A stretch of DNA of 64,000 nt. Origin: Clostridiales bacterium. Its GTDB lineage: Bacteria; Bacillota; Clostridia; Christensenellales; Aristaeellaceae. Under the pieces are notes generated by a model that made no database searches, was not told where the DNA came from, and was given only the letters and a program-made list of their open reading frames with translations. The position numbers and the translations under genes are program-made. Location of the stretch: positions 54,618-118,617 of the forward strand of contig SVGL01000009.1 of the NCBI GenBank assembly GCA_015056325.1. The letters run 5' to 3'. Below are positions 1-6,591 of the stretch, piece after piece (position 1 is the first letter of the stretch; the number at the start of each line of letters is the position of its first letter).

Positions 1-750
1 CATGTTCCAGTAGCCCGCGCCCTCGTCACAGCCGCCGTCCGCCGGGACGACGTTCAGCCAGCGGTCCAGCATCATGCAGGCGCGCTCCACCAGCGCCGCG
101 CCACCGAAATGCCAGACATTGGCCGCCATCAGCACGTTGGAGATGATCCACGGCGTCCAGTTGTTCAGGTCCTTGCGGACATAGCCCATCCACCATTCGC
201 CGTTGTTCTCCATGAAATGTGTCAGCACGCGGCGCTCCACCTCGCGCCGGACGCGGGCATGCAGGTCAGGATGCAGCACGCCCTCCAGCAGCTGGCAGAT
301 GAAGGACAGTATCATCCCCGTCTGGGCGGCAAAGAGGTCGAGCACGATGTTGGTATCATCCGGGAAGGGATGGGCCGCATTCAGCCCCAGGTGGGCGCTG
401 ATACCCCAGGCCGTCTCCTCGCAAAGGAGCACAAGGCCGTCCTCTACGTCAGGGAGCATGTCCTCTGTGCCTGTCAGGCAAACATGGAGCGCCGCACTGC
501 ACAGCTTTCTCCGGCGGTCGAAGTAGGGATTTTCGCAATCGCGCCTGCTGCCTGTGCGGATGAAGGACGCATACATTCCTGCCGTCAGCACAGGCCAGGG
601 CTTGTCATGCCAGTTCTCTGCGCAGGCGAGGAGCGCCTCCCGGTCAGCAAGGGCGACATTTTCCCATGCGGCGCGGTCAGCATACACAGGGAACTGGGGC
701 ACATAGCGCACCTCCCCGATGGGATGAGCGGCAAAATAACGTTCAAGCAT
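1..750 (-). CDS. Heparinase II/III-like protein, 3' part beyond window edge
   Basis: A leftward gene starts at ATG 750-748 after GGAGGT (758-763) and runs open for 250 codons to the window edge, so its C-terminal part is missing. The translation is rich in Trp and helix-forming residues and has ENNGEWWMGYVRKDLNNW and DEGAGYW near the cut end. These are typical of the alpha/alpha-toroid domain of heparinase II/III-family polysaccharide lyases and related uronic-acid-acting enzymes. No signal peptide is visible, so an intracellular role on imported oligosaccharides is likely. It is divergent from a GH43 gene, fitting a polysaccharide utilisation cluster. The family assignment is by motif recognition; the substrate is unknown. 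Confidence 0.7.
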   Translation of the reverse strand, partial: MLERYFAAHPIGEVRYVPQFPVYADRAAWENVALADREALLACAENWHDKPWPVLTAGMYASFIRTGSRRDCENPYFDRRRKLCSAALHVCLTGTEDMLPDVEDGLVLLCEETAWGISAHLGLNAAHPFPDDTNIVLDLFAAQTGMILSFICQLLEGVLHPDLHARVRREVERRVLTHFMENNGEWWMGYVRKDLNNWTPWIISNVLMAANVWHFGGAALVERACMMLDRWLNVVPADGGCDEGAGYWNM

Positions 751-816
751 GGTCAATACCTCCATTTGATGCAATGGATTCGACATCGTCACCGAAATCC
801 CTGCCGCTTTTTGCGA

Positions 817-845
817 TTGCTTTTTATCCCCGCTTTTGTTATACT
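817..845 (+). promoter_or_regulatory. Promoter of GH43-flavodoxin-GH35 genes
   Basis: TTGCTT (817-822), 17-bp spacer, TATACT (840-845). It lies 35 bp before the GH43 start and is followed by AGGAGGG. No clear promoter for the divergent heparinase-like gene was found. Confidence 0.6.
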
Positions 846-880
846 GTGCATAGCAATCACCGCCAGGAGGGTTAATCTAT

Positions 881-1744
881 ATGAAGCTTTCCGATATCAA
901 CATCCGGGATCCCTATGTCCTTTTGCACGAGGGGAAGTATTATCTCTACGGTACCCGCGGTCCCAGCTGCTGGGGTGAAGGCACCGGCTTTGACGTGTAT
1001 GTCTCCGATGACCTGGAGAACTGGTCCGATCCCATCGAGATCTTCCGCAACGACGGCAAATTCTGGGGTACCCACAACTACTGGGCCCCGGAAGTCCACA
1101 AGTGGCAGGGCGCGTTCTACATGTTCGCCTCCTTCAAGGCGGAGGGCGTGTGCCGCGGCACCTGCATCCTCAAGGCCGAGAGTCCCCTGGGCCCCTTCGT
1201 CCCCCACTCCGACGGCCCCATCACCCCCGCCGACTGGGAATGCCTGGACGGCACCTTCTACGTGGACAAGGAAGGCAAGCCCTACATGGTCTTCTGTCAC
1301 GAATGGGTGCAAGCCATCGACGGCGAGATCTGGGCCGTCCGTCTGAATGACGATCTGACTGCCCCCGCCGGCCCGCCGCGGCTGCTGTTCACCGCCTCCG
1401 AGGCGGAATGGATCGTCCCCGGCCGCCCTGTGCTGGGCAAGCCCTCCTTTGTCACCGACGGTCCCTTCATGTGGCGCAATGAGGACGGCACGCTGCTGAT
1501 GCTCTGGGCCGCCTTCTCCAAGGACGGCTACACCCAGGGCCTGGCCCGCAGCTCCAATGGGGAGATCACCGGCGAATTCAAGCAGGTGAAGCCCCTGTTC
1601 ATGAAGGACGGCGGCCACGGCATGATCTTCCGCACCAAGGAAGGCAAGCTGATGATGACGCTGCACTCCCCCAACAAGACGCTGGAGGAAAGGCCCTTCT
1701 TCTTCGAGGTTGTGGAAGAGGACGGCCTGCTCCATAGAAAGTAA
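881..1744 (+). CDS. GH43-family glycosidase (arabinosidase/xylosidase type)
   Basis: A 287-aa protein without signal peptide. It opens with NIRDPYVLLHEGKYYLYG, the first blade of the GH43 five-bladed propeller, where D10 is the expected catalytic base. Further blade motifs are NYWAPEVHKWQG, CLDGTFYVDKEGKPYMVF and VTDGPFMW. In most GH43 enzymes the last position is E-G-P with Glu as general acid; here it is DGP, and a paralogue at 21484 shares this. AGGAGGG precedes the ATG. It probably hydrolyses imported arabino- or xylo-oligosaccharides in the cytoplasm. The family is fairly certain, the specificity is not. Confidence 0.82.
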   Translation: MKLSDINIRDPYVLLHEGKYYLYGTRGPSCWGEGTGFDVYVSDDLENWSDPIEIFRNDGKFWGTHNYWAPEVHKWQGAFYMFASFKAEGVCRGTCILKAESPLGPFVPHSDGPITPADWECLDGTFYVDKEGKPYMVFCHEWVQAIDGEIWAVRLNDDLTAPAGPPRLLFTASEAEWIVPGRPVLGKPSFVTDGPFMWRNEDGTLLMLWAAFSKDGYTQGLARSSNGEITGEFKQVKPLFMKDGGHGMIFRTKEGKLMMTLHSPNKTLEERPFFFEVVEEDGLLHRK

Positions 1745-1757
1745 TCCGGAGGTTGCC

Positions 1758-2252
1758 ATGAACGCCACCACGATCGTTTACACATCCAACACCGGCTTCA
1801 CCGCGCGGTACGCCGCGATGCTGTCGGAGAAGCTCGGCCTGCCCGCTTATACCCTCTCGGACGCCTTGACAAAGCTGCCCACGGGCACGCCGGTCATCTA
1901 CATGGGCTGGCTGATGGCCGGCAGCGTTGCAGGCTGCAAGAAAGCCTCCAAGCGCTTTGCCATCGAGGCGGTCATCGGCGTAGGCCTGGGTGACACCGGC
2001 GCGCAGGATGACGCAGCCCGCAAGGCGTGCAAGCTCCCGACGGACGTTCCGGTCTTCACCGTACAGGGCGGTATGGATCATGCCAAACTGAAGGGCGGCT
2101 ACAAGGTGGGCATCCGCCTTCTCACCAAGGTGATGGCTGCGAAAAAGAACCGCACCCCCGGCGAGGATAAGATGCTCGATCTGCTCATCAAGGGCGGCGA
2201 CTACGTCAGCGAAAAGGAGCTCTCCGCCGTACTGGCGTGGGCAGACAAGTAA
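1758..2252 (+). CDS. Flavodoxin-domain protein
   Basis: A 164-aa protein. The start at 1758 is chosen because CGGAGG (1747-1752) precedes it at proper spacing; upstream in-frame ATGs overlap the GH43 gene. The N-terminus TIVYTSNTGFTARYA carries the T-x-N-T-G-x-T loop that binds the FMN phosphate in flavodoxin folds. The rest is compatible with an alpha/beta flavodoxin-like domain, ending in a short helical tail. It may act as a small electron carrier or in protoporphyrinogen-oxidase-like chemistry. It sits 13 bp behind GH43 and 39 bp before GH35, so it is probably co-transcribed, but no metabolic link is obvious. Confidence 0.7.
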   Translation: MNATTIVYTSNTGFTARYAAMLSEKLGLPAYTLSDALTKLPTGTPVIYMGWLMAGSVAGCKKASKRFAIEAVIGVGLGDTGAQDDAARKACKLPTDVPVFTVQGGMDHAKLKGGYKVGIRLLTKVMAAKKNRTPGEDKMLDLLIKGGDYVSEKELSAVLAWADK

Positions 2253-2291
2253 AATCCCTACTATAACATAGGATATACGGAGGATTCCCGC

Positions 2292-4034
2292 ATGGGCAAG
2301 TTTGAAATCAAGGACGATATCTACCTGAACGGCGAAAAGTTTCAGGTGATTTCCGGTTCCATCCACTACTTCCGCGTCGTGCCGGAGTACTGGCGCGACC
2401 GCCTGCTGAAGCTCAAGGCCATGGGCTGCAACACCGTCGAAACCTATATCCCCTGGAACTTCCATGAGCCGAACCGGGGCGAGTTCAACTTTGGCGGCGA
2501 CCACGATGTGTGCCGGTTCGTCCGCATCGCCCAGGAGCTGGGGCTGTGGGTGATCATCCGCCCCTCCCCCTACATCTGCGCGGAGTGGGAATTCGGCGGC
2601 TTCCCGGCCTGGCTGCTGGCCCAGGACGGCATGCGCTTCCGCTGCAATTACGAGCCCTACATGAAGGAGTTCCTCGCCTACTTTGACGAGCTGCTGCCCC
2701 GCCTCGCGCCCCTGCAGATCACCCACGGCGGCCCCATTATCATGATGCAGGTGGAGAACGAGTACGGCTCCTACGGCGACGACAAGGAGTACCTGGCCCT
2801 GCTGCGGGACGGCATGATTGCCCGCGGCATCGACGTGCCCCTGGTCACCTCCGACGGCCCGGAGCATGATATGCTGGCCTGCGGCAAGGTGGACGGCGTG
2901 TTCCAGACCGGCAACTTCGGATCCCACACCAAGGAGCGCTTCGCCTACATGAAGGAACAGGGCATCTATCCCCTGATGTGCATGGAGTTCTGGTGCGGCT
3001 GGTTCGATCACTGGGGCTGCGGCAAGCACGCCCACACCGACGCCGCTTCCTCCGCCAAGGACTTCGCGGACTGCCTCGACCTGGGCCACATCAACATCTA
3101 CATGTTCCACGGCGGCACGTCCTTCGGCCTGATGAACGGCTCCAACTACTACGACAAGCTGACCCCCGACGTGACCAGCTACGATTACGACGCGCTGCTC
3201 ACCGAGGATGGCCGCATCACCGAGAAGTACCGCCTGTTCAAGGCTGCCATCGAGGCCCGCAAGGGTCCCGCGCCGGTGATCGACATCCCGGAAATCCCCC
3301 GCAAGGCCTATGGCGCGGCAACCCGCGTGGCCTCCCAGCCCCTGTGCGAGCTGCTCACCCAGCGCAGGAGCACCTACAGCGTCTGCCCCATGAGCATGGA
3401 GCGCCTGGGCCAGAATTACGGCTACACCCTGTACTCCACCGTACTGACCAACGAGGTGGAGCTGCGCAAGATTCAGCTGGTGGGCGCCAATGACCGCGCA
3501 GTCATCATGCTGGACGGCGAGAGCATCGCCACCCTGTACGACCACGATCTGCAGAAGGCATACAACTTCGAGACCCCCGTGCCCGTCCGCAAGGGCGCGC
3601 GACTGGAGATTCTCGTGGAAAACATGGGCCGCGTGAACTACTCCTTCAAGCTGGAGCACCAGCGCAAGGGCATCGACTCCGGCGTGGTCATCAACGACCA
3701 CCAGAAGTTCGGCTGGGATATGTTCATCTGCGACGAGGCCGTGATGGCCTCCCTGCAGCCCGCCGGTAAAACCACCGCAAAGGCCCCCACCGCTCACACC
3801 CTGACCTTCAGCGTGGACGAGAAGGCCGACACCTGGCTGAGCCTCCCCGGCTGGGGCAAGGGCACCGTCGTCCTGAACGGCTTCTGCCTGGGCCGCTTCT
3901 GGGAGATCGGTCCGCAGAAGCACCTGTACATCCCCGCGCCCCTGCTGAAGGAAGGCGAGAACGCCCTCATCATCGTAGAAACCGAGGGCAAATCCGGCCA
4001 GGCCTTCCTGGTGGACTATCCTGATTTGGGCTGA
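2292..4034 (+). CDS. GH35 beta-galactosidase
   Basis: A 580-aa cytoplasmic enzyme that should remove terminal beta-galactosyl residues from oligosaccharides. The GH35 TIM barrel occupies about residues 1-330: SGSIHYFRVVPEYWRDRL, ETYIPWNFHEPNRGEF, the acid/base motif VENEYGSYG (E157) and the nucleophile motif MEFWCGWFDHWG (E232). The C-terminal 250 residues form beta-rich jelly-roll-like domains, as in bacterial and animal members. There is no signal peptide. AGGATT-type SD precedes the ATG. It is the last gene before the terminator at 4060-4103. The assignment is strong because both catalytic motifs are intact. Confidence 0.95.
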   Translation: MGKFEIKDDIYLNGEKFQVISGSIHYFRVVPEYWRDRLLKLKAMGCNTVETYIPWNFHEPNRGEFNFGGDHDVCRFVRIAQELGLWVIIRPSPYICAEWEFGGFPAWLLAQDGMRFRCNYEPYMKEFLAYFDELLPRLAPLQITHGGPIIMMQVENEYGSYGDDKEYLALLRDGMIARGIDVPLVTSDGPEHDMLACGKVDGVFQTGNFGSHTKERFAYMKEQGIYPLMCMEFWCGWFDHWGCGKHAHTDAASSAKDFADCLDLGHINIYMFHGGTSFGLMNGSNYYDKLTPDVTSYDYDALLTEDGRITEKYRLFKAAIEARKGPAPVIDIPEIPRKAYGAATRVASQPLCELLTQRRSTYSVCPMSMERLGQNYGYTLYSTVLTNEVELRKIQLVGANDRAVIMLDGESIATLYDHDLQKAYNFETPVPVRKGARLEILVENMGRVNYSFKLEHQRKGIDSGVVINDHQKFGWDMFICDEAVMASLQPAGKTTAKAPTAHTLTFSVDEKADTWLSLPGWGKGTVVLNGFCLGRFWEIGPQKHLYIPAPLLKEGENALIIVETEGKSGQAFLVDYPDLG

Positions 4035-4059
4035 TCCGGGCGCCCCTCAAATCCGCTGC

Positions 4060-4103
4060 GCGAATGCCTCCTTCCTTTTCCGGGAGGGACATTCGCTTTT
4101 TTT
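4060..4103 (+). terminator. Intrinsic terminator after GH35
   Basis: Arm GCGAATG-CTCC (from 4060) pairs with GGAGG-CATTCGC (to 4096), followed by seven T (4097-4103). Confidence 0.85.
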
Positions 4104-4129
4104 GCGGCAAAATATGTGCATTTCGCGAC

Positions 4130-4142
4130 TGAAAACGTTTTC
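4130..4142. promoter_or_regulatory. cre-like / LacI-type operator palindrome
   Basis: TGAAAACGTTTTC contains the perfect palindrome GAAAACGTTTTC (4131-4142) with a central CG. It fits the CcpA cre consensus and operators of LacI/GalR-type repressors. It lies about 38 bp upstream of the -35 of the uptake operon, where an activator or looping repressor could act. No cognate regulator is in the window. Confidence 0.5.
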
Positions 4143-4180
4143 CCCTTTGTGTATACCGCCAATTCCACACGGCAAAATAC

Positions 4181-4209
4181 TTGACAAAATGTCCAAATGT
4201 AGATAAAAT
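4181..4209 (+). promoter_or_regulatory. Strong promoter of ABC uptake operon
   Basis: Perfect TTGACA (4181-4186), 17-bp spacer, TAAAAT (4204-4209). Transcription would start near 4216, giving a leader of about 95 nt. Confidence 0.85.
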
Positions 4210-4228
4210 ATACACAACAAGCAAGCTG

Positions 4229-4256
4229 TGCCCCTTCCTCGGTCGGGGCAATTTTT
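4229..4256 (+). terminator. Terminator-like hairpin in the 5' leader
   Basis: TGCCCC (4229-4234) pairs with GGGGCA (4245-4250) and is followed by ATTTTTT. It lies between the promoter and the first SBP gene, so it is a candidate attenuator or leader terminator. The stem is only 6 bp, so this is tentative. Confidence 0.45.
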
Positions 4257-4309
4257 TCGCCCTTCCCGAATTGACACGGCGTGCTTAATAAGTAGAGGAG
4301 GAATCCCCC

Positions 4310-6343
4310 ATGAAGAAGTTTGCCGCCCTGCTGCTGGTGCTGGCGATGGTTCTCTCCCTGGTCCCCATGGCGACCGCTGAGGAACCCATCATCATCCGCT
4401 ACGGCACCCACTGGACCGCTGGCTGGAATCCCAATGAGATCGATCCCGCCACCGGCACCTACACCATGACCGACGAGGCCGACCGTCAGCTGCGCCTGAA
4501 GGCCGAAGAAGCCGTGCTGCAGAAGCACAACGTCAAGATCGAGCATGTGCAGTACGCTCAGGACGTCCGTTCCGAGCTGGTTCTGTCCGTGCTGGCCGGC
4601 AACCCCTGCTGCGAAATCGCCCGTATGTGGAATGGTTCTGAGAGCACCGTTCTGGCTCAGAACGTCCTGCAGCCCCTGGACGATTACGCCTACATCTTCG
4701 AAGGCGCTGACTGGATGTGGCCCACTGCTGTGTACGGCCATAACTACTTCCTCAACGCCAACGTGGCCTTCACCCAGTACTTCCCCCTGGTGGTCAACCT
4801 GACCATGCTGGAGGCCATCCCCGCCCTGAAGGAAGCCGACGGCTCCACCCTGTACCCCATGGAGCTGCTGGAGCGCGGCCAGTGGACCTGGTCCAACTTC
4901 AAGGATTACCTGGGCAAGGTTCACGCTTTCTACGGCAACACTCCCTCTCCCGAGGGCGCTGCGAACCCCACTATCGTTGCTTATGAAATCGACTACCGTC
5001 AGTCCGGTCTGTCCGCCATGTTCGCCAACGGCGGCGGCATCTACGGTGATACCGGCCTGATCGCCAACTCCGAAGAGTCCATCGCCGGCGTTGCCTTCCT
5101 GCGTGAGCTGATGGAGCTGGGCTACGCCAAGGATCCCGGCACCTACAACGGCTGGGAGCCCCTGTGGTGCGAACCCGGTTACGACTGGGGCCGCGGCGCT
5201 GCCGTCTTCGCTGACTGCCACTCCTGGGGCGTCAAGGGCGAGGGCGATCACCTGACCGAGCGCGGCGAATCCTACGCCATCATGCCTTGGCCCGCTGCTG
5301 ACCGTCTGGTCTCTGTTGCTGCTGACGGCACCGTCACCTACGATCCCGCTTACCAGCAGGTTATCTCCGTTGGCGACATCGACGGCGTGCTGAAGGGCAT
5401 CTCCCCCGAAATGACCAAGCTGGCCCTGGAGTGCTACCGCACCTACTGGGAGACCTACTACATCGAGCAGGCCAAGCAGGCCGGCGCCGAGATCGCCTCC
5501 ATGGACGAGTACAAGGCTGCCGTTGCCAAGGATCAGGCCAACAAGTTCGGCGTTGACATCAACAAGCTGGTCGTCATCGACGGCGTTGAGCATGACGTTG
5601 GCGCTCAGGTCCTGAATGCCTGGATCTTCAACTCCGAGAACTGCATCCCCAACAACGTGGCTGGCAACCTGGGCCTGACCCTGACCTGGGAGCACACCAT
5701 CGCCAAGGGCCTGATGGGCGTTGAGGCTATGCCCGCTTACGAGGTCGCCATCGAGGCTCGCAAGTCCCTGTTCGACGACGTTCTGGCTGAGACCGCTGCC
5801 ATTCTGGGCACCGACGAGCTGAACGACAACCAGGCTCCCGTCATCACCGTCACTGGCACCATCATCGTGCCCGTTGGCGATGACCTGTCCGCCGTGGCTT
5901 GGGAAAATCACTTCTCCGCCGAGGACGGCTTCGACGGCGTGATGGATCCCGCTCTGGCCGCTATCGATGTCACTGGCGTGGATACTGCCACCGCCGGCGC
6001 CTACAAGGCCAAGGCCACCTTCACCGACAAGTCCGAGAACGCGGGCACTGCTGAGATCGACGTGATCGTCTACGATCCCGCCAACACCGTTGCCCCCACC
6101 CTGACCGTCGTTGACGAGCTGCCCACCATCGCTATGGACGCTGACGCTTCCGCGATCGACTGGACCACTTACGTCGCCGAGGCCAAGGATGCCTCCGGCC
6201 TGGACCTGAAGGCCCTGGTTGTGGCTGATGTGTCCGTGCTGGATACCTCCATGCCCGATCTGTACCCCGTCACCCTGACCGTGACCGACTACGCTGGCAA
6301 CACCGCCTCCGTGGAGATCGAGGTTGAGGTCGTCGTCGAGTAA
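4310..6343 (+). CDS. Secreted sugar-binding protein (SBP) with C-terminal Ig-like domains
   Basis: A 677-aa exported protein. Signal peptide: MKK, hydrophobic run AALLLVLAMVLSLVP, A-x-A cleavage near residue 23; there is no lipobox Cys. Residues about 25-505 resemble family 1 extracellular solute-binding proteins for oligosaccharides. The tail (about 515-677) has two beta-sandwich repeats, one starting NDNQAPVITVTGTIIVPVGD, of the DUF5011/bacterial Ig type, which might tether or space the protein in the wall. GAGGAGG precedes the start. It is the first gene of the operon and its heavy use of GCT/GTT-type codons suggests high expression. A stable hairpin follows the gene. The ligand cannot be deduced. 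Confidence 0.85.
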   Translation: MKKFAALLLVLAMVLSLVPMATAEEPIIIRYGTHWTAGWNPNEIDPATGTYTMTDEADRQLRLKAEEAVLQKHNVKIEHVQYAQDVRSELVLSVLAGNPCCEIARMWNGSESTVLAQNVLQPLDDYAYIFEGADWMWPTAVYGHNYFLNANVAFTQYFPLVVNLTMLEAIPALKEADGSTLYPMELLERGQWTWSNFKDYLGKVHAFYGNTPSPEGAANPTIVAYEIDYRQSGLSAMFANGGGIYGDTGLIANSEESIAGVAFLRELMELGYAKDPGTYNGWEPLWCEPGYDWGRGAAVFADCHSWGVKGEGDHLTERGESYAIMPWPAADRLVSVAADGTVTYDPAYQQVISVGDIDGVLKGISPEMTKLALECYRTYWETYYIEQAKQAGAEIASMDEYKAAVAKDQANKFGVDINKLVVIDGVEHDVGAQVLNAWIFNSENCIPNNVAGNLGLTLTWEHTIAKGLMGVEAMPAYEVAIEARKSLFDDVLAETAAILGTDELNDNQAPVITVTGTIIVPVGDDLSAVAWENHFSAEDGFDGVMDPALAAIDVTGVDTATAGAYKAKATFTDKSENAGTAEIDVIVYDPANTVAPTLTVVDELPTIAMDADASAIDWTTYVAEAKDASGLDLKALVVADVSVLDTSMPDLYPVTLTVTDYAGNTASVEIEVEVVVE

Positions 6344-6374
6344 TCGAAACGGCAAGGTAAACCCTAACTGAATC

Positions 6375-6414
6375 GGGCGGGTGCTGGATGGCTGATGCCT
6401 GACAGCGCCCGCCC
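6375..6414 (+). terminator. Stable intercistronic hairpin after first SBP gene
   Basis: GGGCGGGTGCTG (6375-6386) pairs with CAGCGCCCGCCC (6403-6414), 12 bp with one G-U. Only a weak TTT follows, so partial termination or 3'-end protection of the SBP message is likelier than full termination. Confidence 0.6.
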
Positions 6415-6482
6415 TTTCCCGATCTAAATACTGTCAATTGTTTCCACCTGATGTATCCCCACACCAATGGGATCGTCACCGT

Positions 6483-6554
6483 TGCATAACGCAGGCTCCG
6501 CACTCAGGGGCTGCCAACTGCTGCATGGACTTCGCACGGAGTCCGCGTTATGCA
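6483..6554. other. Second intercistronic inverted repeat
   Basis: TGCATAACGC (6483-6492) is a perfect complement of GCGTTATGCA (6545-6554). A further CTCCG/CGGAG pair (6496-6500 and 6537-6541) extends the stem across a 3x3 internal loop. It lies between the two SBP genes, 38 bp before the GTG start of the second. It could be an RNA stability or regulatory element; the function is unknown. Confidence 0.55.
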
Positions 6555-6591
6555 GCGATGACCCAATATTTCAAAAGGGGTGAACATACCC

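Noticed and set aside
1599..3923. Long minus-strand open frame opposite GH35
   Set aside because: It is a shadow of the GH35 codon pattern; GH35 has intact catalytic motifs on the plus strand.
6580..6591. GTG 6580 as start of the large SBP
   Set aside because: It overlaps the best SD (AGGGGTGA); GTG 6592 has that SD at a normal distance.
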